A DNA stretch of 64,000 nucleotides, from positions 116,166-180,165 of the forward strand of contig JANSLP010000034.1 in assembly GCA_029298735.1 (NCBI GenBank), in the 5' to 3' direction. The position numbers and the translations under genes are program-made. Positions 22,423-33,937 of this stretch are shown piece by piece. How positions within the stretch are numbered: the first letter of the stretch is position 1; each line of letters starts with the position of its first letter. The DNA comes from Ophiostoma sp. CBS 140.51 (Eukaryota > Ascomycota > Sordariomycetes > Ophiostomatales > Ophiostomataceae). The notes beneath the pieces are model-generated. The model was not told the origin of the DNA and did no database searches. It saw only the letters and a list, made by a program, of their open reading frames with translations.

Positions 22423-24031
22423 CTAATAACCGACATATCTCCAGCCCATGTCGACCTGCTGCTGCGTGACACCGCTCTTCATAGCTTTGCGCTGGTCCTC
22501 GGGCGAGCCGCCGAGCAGCCGGTTCAGGCGACGGACATGCACCAGGTACAGCGTAATCGTGACAAAAAAGGCAAGCGTGCAAGCCAGGAGCGTGCCAAAT
22601 GCTGCGTAGAAATGAGGGCCGTCGTAGTAGAGGTAGCTGCCCCAGACGTTGGACAGACCACCGATGGCATTGATCATGGCAACACCGGCAGCACGCTTGG
22701 GGAAGGGACGGGCCATGTGCAGGTGCAACGTCTTGTAGAGCATAATTTGCGGGCCAGAGCAGACCGAGGGCATGAGCATCATGGCGAAATAGCGGGCACC
22801 CGTGTTGAGCGTTGACAGGGCGATAATGTAGGCGACGACAGCGACACCCAGGCAGCTGACGATGATAATGTACATGACGTTCTTGCGGTCGCTAATGTAT
22901 GAAATGATATAAAAGACGATAGCGGCGAGGACGTAGGGCGGAGCCGTGAGAAGAAGCGTAATAAGGCTGCTGTAACCGAGAGTCGAGACGATAGTTCTTT
23001 TCTGTTAGTACGACGGCTCGTTGACTATAAAAGATTACACAGGGTACTCACGGGAAGAAGTTGACAATTGTGCCCATGGCCTGGCCCATGCCACCGCACC
23101 AGACGAGCGCCCAGATCTTGGGATCCGTCATCGCCAGCTTCAAGCCCTGCCACACCGTCGTCTCTTCGTGGGCCTCACCAGCGCCAGCTTCCATCTCGAG
23201 ACGCCACACGGCGAAGTCCCGCTCCACGGGCGTCAATAGACGCTTCGCATTGTGTGGGAACTCGGGCATAATCAGGGCAAACAGAATACCGCAGCCGACC
23301 GTCACTGTACCCTCAACAATAAACAGCCAGCGCCAGCCAGCGATGCCGTACCGCCCATCGAGAGTCAGGCAAGCAGCCGCCACGAAGCCACCGAACGCAC
23401 TGCCGAGCATCTGGAACATGAACAGCGCGGCCAGACGCTTGCCCAGCTGCGAGCGGTCATACCAGGCACTCAAAAAATACAGCACACCGGGGAAGAACAC
23501 GGCCTCGGTCACGCCCAAGAACACACGGATAACGAGCAATCCAGTATAGGACTTGGCAGCTGCCGTGCAGGCACTGACGGCGCCCCAGATGGCGGCGGCA
23601 CTACAAATATAGAGACCGGGCCGGGTAATGCGAGTCATGATAAGATTGGATGGGATCTGGAAGGGCAGGTAACCAACGAACAAGATGGAAATGGCCGTGG
23701 CGAACTGCTGTGTAGTCATTCCCAGGTCGTCCATGATACCGTAGACCTTGGCGGCGGCAAGGGCAGAGCGGTCGACGTAGTTGAGAATGTACAAGATACC
23801 CATGATAGGCATGATAACCAAATCCATCTTGCGGGTCATCTTGACACTGAGGCGGCGCAGCTCCTCGTCGGACATGTTGGCGATGCTGTCCGGACGGGGG
23901 ACTGTGGCCAGACGTGGTGCCTTGAGGTCGACATCGTCGCCGGCATCGTTGACAACGTGAACAGCCAAGACATCACCTGCCTCAATGGTCTTGGCCGTTC
24001 CGAGCTCAATGTTGTCTTCGTTGTTGGCCAT
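22423..24031 (-). CDS. MFS anion:cation symporter, allantoate permease (Dal5) family
   Basis: Two exons, complement(join(22423..22996,23052..24031)), 517 residues. About 12 membrane segments; family marks are MDLVIMPIMGILYILNYVDR at helix 1, the domain around IPSNLIMTR, RVFLGVTEAVFFPG, and GWRWLFIVEG. The intron acceptor must be AAG at 22997-22999: only this keeps NFFP joined to TIVSTLGY, whereas a CAG five bases earlier in the transcript shifts the frame. This family imports anionic compounds such as allantoate, nicotinate, pantothenate and sugar or hydroxy acids. Beside the catabolic genes it may bring in a sugar acid or related anion. The specificity is not readable. Confidence 0.93.
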
Positions 24032-24542
24032 TTTTTGTGATTGTGGGAAGAGATGAAATAGAAAAAAAGTGATGGGATGCTATGCCTCGTAAGGCGGCCA
24101 AGACTCTGAGGCTTGCCAAATATGGGGATAAGGGGAAAATAAAAGTAAGAAAAGGGAGAAGAAAAAGAAAAGTGACAAGACAAGAGAGCAGACGAGCAGA
24201 AGACAAGAAAAACGTGGCTCGCGACTGCATCGCCGACCTTATATTCAAGGATCGACAGTTGTGCTCGCATACGGATGGCCGTCGCTTACAAGCACGGATT
24301 CATGTTCTCTTGGCTGTCGTGCATCTACATTGGGACAATGTTTACCGGGGTCCAAACACAGAGAAAGTCTCCCCACGGGGCAGCACGGCCCATGGATCAT
24401 CGCGTGTGTGGTTGGCCGTGCACAAGACTTGGTCAAGCCGACAGACACTACATGACAATACAGGAACCGAAAATAACAAACGTAAACGAAAAGGCACGGC
24501 TCTGGTCAAAAGGAACATGCTTGTCACGGCACTCCATACCCC

Positions 24543-24560
24543 GTACTCCATACGGAGTAC
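24543..24560. repeat. short perfect inverted repeat
   Basis: GTACTCC, a four-base ATAC loop, then GGAGTAC. It lies in the upstream region of the permease and could be a protein-binding site or a chance hairpin. Confidence 0.6.
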
Positions 24561-25433
24561 TCCTCACTCCATCCTTGACGGGAGACAAGTCGGGGTTTCT
24601 CCAAGGACGGCAAGGTATATCGGGTCGGCTTGCGTCGCGATTGGGTTTTCTCATGAGAAACAAGATGAACAATGTCTCCACTTCCTGTGCACCTCCCGAG
24701 AAGAGGGGGATGGCCTGTCCGATGCAGATCGGATTGTGAAAAATACGGTCGTGGTCTGGGGGCGGATGTTTGTTACCGGACGGAGGACCCGCTGAGACGC
24801 CGTTTGGGGTTGAATTTGGGGTGAGGGGCCGGGGTCGATAAGGCTTCTCCGCACAGTCAAAAAGAGGAAGGACGTCTGTCGGGAACTGATTCATTTAGGC
24901 CAAGCTTCACCCGCTTCAAGCCTTGGATTTTGTGCCGAGCCCAAAAACTTAACCTTAAACCGAGGTGTAAGTCGGATCGGAAAATCTCTCAGAGTAGGAA
25001 ATAATGGACAAGTTTGGTAATATTGATATCATCGGAATATATATTAGGTGACTTTTATCGTCGAATACAGGCAAGTCTGTATCATTGTCGGCTGCGTTGT
25101 AAAGCAATCCATAAAACACTATTTAAAGCTGAAAGTAAAAAAGCAAACAGTATGTCTAGTCATAAAGGTCTAGACGGTTCATTAAGGGGTATCCATCATA
25201 AGGCGATGGCAAAATAACCAGGATCAAATAAAATCAATGCCAAAAAGAGGACGCAACAGTTTAAAAGAGACCAAGCAAAAAGGGCAATCATACATCAAAA
25301 CAACGTTCATGCCTGTATCCGTTATTCCGTCTCTTTTTTGAGCGCCAATGAGGAGGAAGCAACAAAAGACCAAGCAAGAAAAAAAAAGTGGAAAGCATCG
25401 CATCGCTCAAGGCTTTGGTATCGTACCGTGATA

Positions 25434-25513
25434 AAGGAAAAGTAAAAGGAAAATCGACAAAAGGAAAGGTGACAAAGGGAATGGTGACAAAGGGAATGGC
25501 GACAAAAGAAATG
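25434..25513 (+). repeat. purine-rich 15-nt tandem repeat
   Basis: Units of the type GGAATGGTGACAAAG are repeated about five times with drift. It lies in the 3' flank of the minus-strand gene ending at 25627. Confidence 0.75.
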
Positions 25514-25626
25514 ATAATAATAAGACGGGTCTCTCCTTATACATCTCTTTTACCAAGATGCAGGGGAAAGACTGTCGGGATCCATCAGTGATGGTTGGCT
25601 TGGTTTGTGTCCTATTAGTCGAGGAG

Positions 25627-26479
25627 TTACTCCCGCGACGAGATGGAAGAGGCAGAAGACGACGACGAGGGGAACGACAGGCCGGTAGGCGCGTACGGCT
25701 CCGTCGAAGCCAGAACAATCGGCGGGTAGAAGGAGACACCACCACCGATGCGCTGTTCCTTGGCCGCGGCACTCTTGCAGCGACGGCAGCAGGTGTGATG
25801 GTGGTTGATATTGCCGTGGTGGTGGGTCGGCGAGGTGGACGACGACGTGGCCGAACGGATCGACGTCGGCGTAGGGGGAGCCACCAGCATGGTGCCCGGC
25901 GACATGGCCAGAGGTGCCGTCATGGACTTGGCCAGGTGGTTGTGGCTGAGATGGTGGCGGTGCAGTGAAGTCTTGTCGAAGCTACTGGTGCTACGGTTGA
26001 GGCTGCCGGGGCCGAGGTGGAGATCGTGGACCGACGGGGCCAAGGTGGCCGAGTCAGAGTACGTCTCGTAGGGGTTGGTGAGGGCCGAGCCGACAATGCT
26101 AGCGGCAGCCTTTTCACGAAGCATGTACAGTCTGAGGGGAGTGATGGTAGTGTTAGTCAGGCACGTCAACAAAAAGTGGGTGTGATAAAGTCACATTGTG
26201 AACGGGATACGGGATGGTACTCACTCCTCGCTAGAAATGCCCGGCAGGATGCACATGCTGTCTTCCTTCTTGAAGTCGAAGGGTGCGGACTAAATAAGAG
26301 GGTGGGATGTCAGTAAATGCCACTGTCTCGGCAGTCATCCCCCGGGAAAGGTTGTAGTGCGGGTTACTACTCACAATTACCAAGCGAGGCTTGGTGTTCT
26401 TGTTACGGCGCACGTTGAGAACGTCATGCAGGCGCGAGACGTAGCTCTTGAAGGCGCTGTAAATCTGGGCGTTTGTCAT
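25627..26479 (-). CDS. small conserved-looking protein with CRIB-like fragment and His/Cys-rich tail
   Basis: Three exons, complement(join(25627..26131,26225..26289,26375..26479)), 224 residues, all junctions in phase; the start is the ATG at 26479. The N-terminal half is well ordered: MTNAQIYSAFKSYVSRLHD, a basic NVRRNKNTKPR, then LVISAPFDFKKE and LPGISSEELYMLREKAAAS. The ISAPFDF part resembles the first half of a Cdc42/Rac-binding CRIB motif (IS-x-P-x2-F) but lacks the following HxxHVG. The C-terminal half is Ser/Thr/His-rich, with HRHHLSHNH and HHHTCCRRCKSAAAKEQ, which could bind metal. There is no signal peptide or membrane segment. I do not recognise a named family; a signalling adaptor is a guess. 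Confidence 0.8.
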
Positions 26480-29400
26480 TTTGACGGCGGTCAATTTTGA
26501 ATTGTAACGGTAAATGATAATTATAGTGAAAATGGCGATTGAGCGATGCTGGTGTACGTTGCGATGCGAATGGTCTAATGCAGTTGGCGATGTATGCTAG
26601 TGTATCGTTGGAGTAAATCAAATAAAAACGAGCGACGGAACTTTTTGGCGCTGGAAAATGAAGGCGAGATCAAGAGTCGAAGATCAAGGCGGGGCGAAGC
26701 AGATATTAATGACGATGCAAAACGAGTGACTGAGTATGCGATGTCGTGAGGTTACAACATGGAGACGGATGATGTTTCGAGTGAGAACAGGTGAAAGAAT
26801 GTCGGAACAGCCAAGTGCAAAAAAAAAAAATTGAGCGAGAGAAAGGCGAGCAAAGAGAAGAGTACGTGGTATCGTTTCTGAAAATGCACGTTTCGTCCGT
26901 GTTGGTCGCTTTCTGTTTTGTTTCGTTTGAATAAAGGAGTGGATGGCCTTGACAAAGAAGACCGAGATTTTGGTGAAAGAGTGGTTGTTTCAACGAGGTG
27001 TCATGTCGTAAAAGAGAGACGCTGCAAATGAGGGAAGCAATGAAAGAAGGACTGAAAATAGCAGAAAGCAATGAGGCAATGCAGGAGAGAATGCTCAGAC
27101 GAAAAATAGCAAAAAGGAGTTGAATGTGTTTGATTGTTTGCAACAGAAAGAGTGATGTTGCAGAACACACAAAAATAATTTGTGATGGTGACAGTCAGAG
27201 TGAAGTCAGGTTGAAGAGTCGAATGAAACGAGAGACAGTATGAGTGAACAAGAAAGAAAAGAGGCTTCCATGTCGTCCTTTTTATTCACAGCGGCTTCGC
27301 GAACACGTAGAATTTGAGCATTCTTCGTGCTCTTCTTTTCTTTTTCCCCTTGCAACACGCACCTGGTGACAATTAAAAAGAAGAGCGTTCTTCCTGGTCT
27401 CATTCTTTTGCCTCCACCCATTTCGTATTTTTGCCTTGTCTCGTACTCTGGAATTTGAGCTTGTTGTTCTGCTCCCAAAAAGGGAGGTTCATACAAAATA
27501 AGGCTAAACTGCGTTGGGCGAGGACCGAAAGCCAGCCAGACGCCCAAAGGGAGCCATGACAGGGAGCCTCGCGCTGGTGAAAAAAGACTGAGGCACTGAA
27601 GAACTTGACGAGCCTAAGAAACGGGCAGAAACAGGCGAACAACGTGGGACTTGGAGCCACTTGGGGCCACTTGGGAAAGTCTCCACATGGCCAGTTTTGG
27701 TGGTGGCCAGATTCTTGTCAGGGCGAAACAATCAAAGGGAAGAGGGGACAACCAAGAAAAAGAGGAGAAGGAAGGCAAACAAGGACAAACGAAGGCCAAA
27801 AGAGAAATCAAGAGGAGCAAGAAAACCAAGAGACTACGAAAACATTGGCCGTTTGAAATTGAAAGGGAGGAAGAGGCACGAAGGGAAAGCAAAAGGCACA
27901 GAGAGGACGGGTGTAAGTGGTGAGAATTAGGACCGCATCCAGTCACGATACAACGTCAACAACGCCAAAGAACACGGGCAGACTTCCTGTCCAAGGGCAC
28001 AGAAATGAGCACAGAGAACGCAGGCAAAAGAGCAGCAAAATAAGGACAACGAGAACGCACGTTTCAGCAGCAAACATGTAGAAAATGATTTCCTTTTTGA
28101 GAAGTTTATGCATTTTCCTTTGCCTTCATGCATCACTGGAACCCTGCCATGCTGAATTCTTTCTCGTCGTCGACCCATACCCCGTCTTTGCCGTTTATCC
28201 TCTGTGACCTTTTGGCCACATCTCAGCTAACACGAACTCACGCGAGCAGCGGAGTCACCGCGACGACCAACAACCGGTGAAGCTGCACTAGAATTGTCGG
28301 ACTAGGGCGATGTAGCCTTAAGTTTTAGTATTTCTGGTGTCTCTTGGTGGTTCTTGGAGTCTCTTGGGAGGAATTTTGGAGGCATCCTGATAGGAATGCT
28401 GGCCGTTGGAAGTTTCGTTGTCCACTGCGATCGGCCTCCGGGCAGTTTCGTGGCCCTGGCGGCCCCTAATCGTAGATAGTTGAGATAGCTCGACCCCAAG
28501 CGGCCCATTTTGGCCCCAAAAGACGTTGCAAGATGTATCTTATGATACGATTTGCACGATGTGGCACTGGATTGTGCATGAGATGAAGAGCCTCCAAAAA
28601 CAGCACAGCCTAGATAGGGGCCGTTAATGAAGCATGGAGTTGGGCATCGAGGGGATATGAAAGATGGACAATAAAATAGGGGACAGGAATAGACAATGCA
28701 CGTAAAAGAAGAAGAGAAAGCACAAGACCCTGCCTATCCTGGGCCCTTGCTATCTCTGCAGCTGGAATGGAGGAAGAAAAGTCGATAAAGCCAATGAAAG
28801 AAGGCCAAGTTGGGGGCCAAATTAGGCAAGGCTGTGGCCATAGACAATGCAGGGACAATGAGGTCCACAAGGCAGAGGCAGCGAGGCAGAGAGGGCAGAG
28901 ACAGCGACATGGGGAGTGGCAACGTGAGGCATGCAACAGGGAACAGGGGAGAGGGAGAAAGATAGGGTTGTCCGTCAAGCAAAATTCTACGAAATAGTTT
29001 CGGTACTTTACTCGATGTCCAGCTGTGTTCGTGTTCGTGAAGGAAAGAACGATGCGTGTGTTGGTGGCGCTTTCCTCCCTTCCCCAAGGGGGCGCCAACA
29101 CCGCCAAAAACGCACGCAGTGGGCAGGAACCAGGCACAAATTCAGGAACAGAAGGACCACAGCGGGGTCGGCCGCTAAACCACTAACAAAAGGCACTCAT
29201 TTCCACGATCACAGGCACATTCCTCTTGCATCAAGGGACGGCGAGGACAGGAAGAACACAAAACCACGAGCAACTTGTGAACCGGAGAGCACCCCGTCAC
29301 TTTTGCAGTACCTCTTCCCTCTCCTATTAACTCCTATTTCCCCTCATAAAAACGCATTCCTCTCCACGGCGTGTGTCGCGTCTGTTGGACGGAGAAAGGG

Positions 29401-30346
29401 AAAGATCGTCAGGTACCGGAGGAAGGCGCGACTGGCGCAACGGGAGAGAACAAACTCAAAAATATCCCAAATATTCGAAAACGCAAGCTTGACGGCCCTG
29501 TCTGAATTTCTCCTTTACCATTGTCCCCATTGACATTTCGACGCCTCCATATCCTCCACTGCACATGCGAGCAATCCATAGCCTCAAAGACACGGTCGCG
29601 CTGCTTTGCCCAGACTCCGTTTGTATTTGCCCTATTCCTCTCCCTTGCGAGGGTGTTGCCACTTTCTTCACAACTCTTTCACAGCTTCGCTCTCTATTTG
29701 TTCACCATGCTTTGTTACCCACCACTTCATTTATTCTCCGAATATGCAGTCTCAATATTATTTTGAATATTTTTTATACTTTTTTTGTTCCAGAGAAGTC
29801 ACAAACAAGACCCAGTTAACCAGTGGCTGGCCAGCCAAATCGTCCCATCTTCGTCTCCGATCCATCCCTTGCCTGTCCCGTGAATCGCGTCCAGTGGCCG
29901 CGTACTTTGTACTTTATACATTCACTCATGTGCTTTGCATTCTTGATATATCCAAAGGAGGACAGGGACAGAGTTCCAATAAAATCAACAGCCCTGCGTG
30001 AATCCCTGCACAATGCCCAAGTGCCACCAGCACCAAGCTTGAAACAACTGTGAAAGGTCCAAAAATCCCCGGCCAGATTCCAGAGCTTGCCTCACCTGGC
30101 CTCAGCCTGCCTGCTTTTTCCCAGTTTTTTTTGTCCTCTTGGCCCCGTTATATCCTTTTGCTTTCTTTTTGCTGTCGTTGCTTTTTCTTCATTCATTGGC
30201 TCATATTACTACGGAGGTCTTGCCGTATACGTATTAGTCCTTTCGCACTCGCATTCTGCTGTTCATGTGGTTCAATTCGAGTTCGTGATGTTCATATTTC
30301 CGTCTCGCTACCTCTTCCATACAGGACCGTCATCACGCACTGCCAC
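26480..30346. other. 3.9-kb gene-free stretch
   Basis: From 26.5 to about 27.9 kb the minus strand is pyrimidine-rich, fitting a long promoter or leader of the gene starting at 26479. The rest (28-30.3 kb) holds only short random frames and the 3' flank of the aldehyde dehydrogenase. No RNA gene or mobile element recognised. Confidence 0.45.
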
Positions 30347-32263
30347 TTACGCAGGACCATCCGCCAGGTGGTAGCTCTTGAGCTTCACAAACTGGTCAAA
30401 CCCGAAACGGCTCAGCGTGTAGCCACGGCCTGAGTTCTTCCAACCCGTCCACGCCAGGTCCGGGCTCGGATAGTCGCACCGGTTCACAAACACGGTGCCC
30501 GCCTCAATCTCGTCTACCAGCGCCGTCGCCGCTGCGCGGTCCTTGGTCCAGACGCTCGCCGTCAGGCCAAACTCGCTGTCGTTCATCAGCTTTAGGGCCT
30601 CGGCGTCGTCCTTGACGGACATGACGGGGATCAGCGGGCCAAACGTCTCCTCCTTCATGACGAGCATGTCGTGCGTGACGCCCGTCAGCAGTGTCGGCGG
30701 GACAAAGTTACCCGCGGCGGGCGCATTCTTGAACGTCTCGTTGTCGGTGGGCGTCGCATCCTTGGCACCCTTGCTCAAAGCATCCTTGATCTGGTCCTCA
30801 ATGGCCGCCTTGGACCGCTTGGACACCACAGCACCGACGTGCGTCTTGGGGTCCAGCGGGTCGCCCAGGCGGTAGCCCTTCAAAACACCCTGGACGGCTT
30901 CGACAAAAGCATTGTGGATGCTCTCGTGCACATAGACGCGCTCGACGGCGCAGCAGCTCTGGCCCGAGTTGAAGACGCAGCCGTCCACAATGTTCTCGGC
31001 GGCCCAGGCAATGTCGACATCCTCACGAACGTAGGCAGGGTCCTTGCCGCCAAGCTCGAGGCCGACATTGACGATACGGTCGGCCGCTGCCTTCTGGACA
31101 GCCAGACCACCAGCCACCGAGCCCGTGAAGCACACGTGGGCGATGAGCGGATTGCGCACAATAGACTCGATCACGGCGGGCGAGCCGCTATGGAAGTACT
31201 GCAGGACACCAGCGGGCAGGCCCGCCTCGTCAAAGGCCTTGGCAACCTGCTCGACGACAGTGGGCGTCTGGGGCGACGGCTTGAGGATAACTGTATCGCC
31301 AGCCAGCAGTGCCGGGATAAGCGTGTTCACAAGAATCAAGTATGGGTACTATTCAGTGCGCCAAGACGGTCGTTCGTTAGCAAAGGAACCTCAAAAGAGC
31401 CTCAAAAAGAAGCGAAGGAAGCATCGTAAAAGAACATGTAGAAACTGTGGCACACTTCGTTGTGTATGGCGTAGTGGGTAGAGTTTGGACGCGTGTATCG
31501 CAAATGGAAGGAACAAAAGTGACGACATGGCAAAGGACGACAGTCAAGACGACGTGAATTGCCATGAGCGGCAATGAGCGGCACTCAATGGCACGCCTAA
31601 CGTCACGAGAAACGAGAAACCACTTGGGAATAGCAACAAACGAGAAAAAGTGGCTGAGATGTGGGCTCAACTGCATGATTGGCTTGTAGAGAAAAGGAGC
31701 AAAAGAAACAAGAGGAGAAAATACACAGTAGACAAAACACGGAAGAGTTTGTCCTTGAAACATGCTTAACCCGCTTGCGCATGGCGCGGTCACAAGAAAG
31801 AGAAAAAAGAAGAGAGGAAGGCAGGAGGAGCAAAGGAAGAGAAAAGGACCCAACTTACATTCCATGCAAAGATGACCAGTACCGGACCCACGGGCGCCTT
31901 GCGAATGAACCGCTCGTAGCCCTTTTCCGCCTCTCCCGGTGTGTCTTTGAGTGCTTCATCGCTTGCTTTCAAAAGAAACTCGGCACGCTTGATGGCCGTC
32001 GAAATCTCTTTGCCCGTGTACGCAATTGGCCGGCCCATCTGCTCGGTAAGTTCGCGGGCCAGCTCGTCATTGCGGCTGGTGAGCGCATCGAGCGCCTTGC
32101 GCACAATGATCTGGCGGTCGCTCAGCTTGGTCGTGCGCCATGTCTGGAAGGCCTTGGCAGCCGTCTCGGGCAGCAGAGCGAGGTCGGCCTGGGAGATGCC
32201 GTTGCGCGTGACGATCGGCTCGTTCGTCGTCGGCGAGATGGTGGTGATGACCTCGACGGACAT
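30347..32263 (-). CDS. NAD(P)-dependent aldehyde dehydrogenase
   Basis: Two exons, complement(join(30347..31348,31859..32263)), 468 residues. The single intron is 510 nt, far longer than any other here, but its position is fixed by FAWN joining YPYLILVN, a conserved ALDH block. The catalytic Cys is about residue 267 in FNSGQSCCAVERV and the general base Glu about 233 in LELGGKDPAYV; the nucleotide-side KPSPQTP and late EETFGPLIPV are present. It oxidises an aldehyde to the acid in the cytosol or mitochondrion; succinate-semialdehyde-type or broad-range activity are both possible. It lies head-to-head with the ESF2-like gene over 522 bp. It could serve the catabolic cluster, but is 6 kb from it. 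Confidence 0.93.
31349..31858 (-). other. unusually long (510 nt) intron of the aldehyde dehydrogenase gene
   Basis: Donor GTAAGT at the right edge, acceptor AATAG at the left. All other introns in the window are 54-94 nt. No open frame of note and no recognisable element inside. Confidence 0.85.
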
Positions 32264-32785
32264 GTCGGTGGTGGTGTGTGTTGGGAGGCTTTTGGGTATC
32301 AAGTGCGGTATGGGAGTTGAAAAGAAAGAGAAAGAAAAAGGTCACAAAAATTCAGGACAAAAATAAGGGAGGAGAAGAGCACAAGCTGAGGTTGAACGTC
32401 ATGGATCTCGCCCCACGATCTTCATCAGTTGCCCATTTGCCCCTCCACTAACAATTGCTGGCAGCACCGATAATAATACGCCGTCCATTGTCCGTCGTAT
32501 GCAGCTTCCTATTCCAGCTGATAACATAACACGGTCTGGGCAGAAGTGGGTCCACCTGAAAAAGCACCCCAAAGGAAGCTGAAGTGCCAGGGCGGTGTAG
32601 CGCCATATTCAGGTGAAGCCCGCTGAAGACCGGCAGACCGGCAGAATTTTAACTTTTTTTGCTAGACCAGCCAACGCAACGACAGAAAAACGACGTCTCA
32701 AGAAATCACCACCAAACATCGCGACGACCGACACACCCCATTCTATAACATTTTGTCGACTACTCCTACCACATACACGGTTACG
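32264..32785. promoter_or_regulatory. divergent spacer between ALDH and ESF2-like genes
   Basis: A 522-bp spacer holding both promoters. An 8-base direct repeat (GACCGGCA twice) lies near 32630. No gene. Confidence 0.5.
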
Positions 32786-33937
32786 ATGACTGCGGAAAAG
32801 AGAAATACATTCCTCGACGCTGGCGACAGCGAGGAAGAGGACGACCACTACGACTCGGAGGCGGAAGCTGTTCAGAAGGGCCGCGGCACAAAGCGGAGGA
32901 GGCTGGAAGACGATGAGGGTGATGTCGATGACGATGACCTGAGCAGCGATGACGAAGCCGCTGATATCGAGATTGACGACCGGTTCAAGTTTGACGAAGA
33001 GGACGATGTTACTATCAGCAAGAGCAAGAGCAAAAAGACCAAGACGACCACAGCCGACAAGGACTCGTCCCGGATAAAGAAGAAGGCAAAACGAGATGAG
33101 GAGGACGAAGAAGGCGAGGCGGAAGCCGAGGAAGAAAGGGAGGACGATGGTAGCGACAGCGACAGACCACGGAAAGACAAGAAGATCAACAAACTGCCCA
33201 AAGACTCGTCTGTCAACAACGGCGACTCAGCCCGTATCGAGCTCCCTGGCGTCAACAAGCCCCTCACAAAGAAGAATTTGGTTGCCTCTGAAAAGGCCGT
33301 CCGCCGCTCCGGTGTCGTCTACCTCTCGCGCATCCCGCCCTTTATGAAGCCCACCAAGCTGCGCTCTCTCCTCAGCCCCTATGGCGCCATCAACCGTATT
33401 TTCTTGTCTCCCGAAGACCCTCTCTCGCACACCCGCCGTGTCCGTGGCGGCGGCAACAAGAAGCGCTCCTTTGTCGACGGCTGGGTCGAGTTTGTCAACA
33501 AGGCGGATGCGCAGCGCGCTGTGGACCTGTTGAATGCGCAGACGATTGGCGGCAAGAAGGGCACCTACTACCGCGACGATCTGTGGACGCTCGTGTACCT
33601 GCGCGGCTTCAAGTGGCACCACCTGACGGAGCAGATTGCGACCGAGAACGCTGAGCGGGCGGGCCGCATGCGGGCTGAATTGGAGCAGACGGCACGGGAG
33701 AACAAGGCTTTCCTCGAGAATGTGGAGCGGGCCAAGATGCTGGACGGCATGGAGGCCAAGGCGGCGGCCAAGGCGACAAAGGCGACAGAGTCAAAGGACG
33801 ACTCAACAACAGCACCAGCAAAGGCACCAGCATCACAAAAGGGCACGCGGTCATTCAAGCAGAAGAAGATGGTGGAGAGAGCCGACGAGGGCAAGCAGTC
33901 AGAGCATGTCCAAAGAGTGCTGAGCAAGATTTTCTAG
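32786..33937 (+). CDS. ESF2: pre-rRNA processing protein ESF2 (ABT1-like)
   Basis: A single exon of 383 residues from the ATG at 32786. ESF2 helps the DEAD-box protein Dbp8 in early 18S rRNA processing within the nucleolar SSU processome. The N-terminal 160 residues are highly charged (Glu/Asp/Lys runs, KRRRLEDDEGD), usual for nucleolar factors. A divergent RRM spans roughly 172-280 (GVVYLSRIPPFMKPTKLR, then VDGWVEFVNKADAQRAVDLL, LWTLVYLRGFKWHHLTEQI), the hallmark of ESF2/ABT1. A helical basic tail follows (MRAELEQTARENKAFLENVE). Yeast ESF2 is about 316 residues; the excess is in the acidic arm. Confidence 0.95.
   Translation: MTAEKRNTFLDAGDSEEEDDHYDSEAEAVQKGRGTKRRRLEDDEGDVDDDDLSSDDEAADIEIDDRFKFDEEDDVTISKSKSKKTKTTTADKDSSRIKKKAKRDEEDEEGEAEAEEEREDDGSDSDRPRKDKKINKLPKDSSVNNGDSARIELPGVNKPLTKKNLVASEKAVRRSGVVYLSRIPPFMKPTKLRSLLSPYGAINRIFLSPEDPLSHTRRVRGGGNKKRSFVDGWVEFVNKADAQRAVDLLNAQTIGGKKGTYYRDDLWTLVYLRGFKWHHLTEQIATENAERAGRMRAELEQTARENKAFLENVERAKMLDGMEAKAAAKATKATESKDDSTTAPAKAPASQKGTRSFKQKKMVERADEGKQSEHVQRVLSKIF

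Larger units (their letters stand above)
24032..25626. other. gene-free stretch between permease and small CRIB-like gene
   Basis: The left part is the permease promoter; the right part, from about 24.9 kb, is AT-rich 3' flank of the next gene. It contains an inverted repeat at 24543-24560 and a purine-rich tandem repeat at 25434-25513. No convincing gene. Confidence 0.45.

Noticed and set aside
26706..27170. 154-codon minus-strand frame rich in Ser/Phe/Leu/Cys
   Set aside because: Reflects a pyrimidine-rich leader upstream of the 26.5 kb gene rather than coding sequence.
30671..31429. 252-codon plus-strand frame opposite the aldehyde dehydrogenase
   Set aside because: Shadow of the real gene; the minus-strand frame has all ALDH catalytic motifs.
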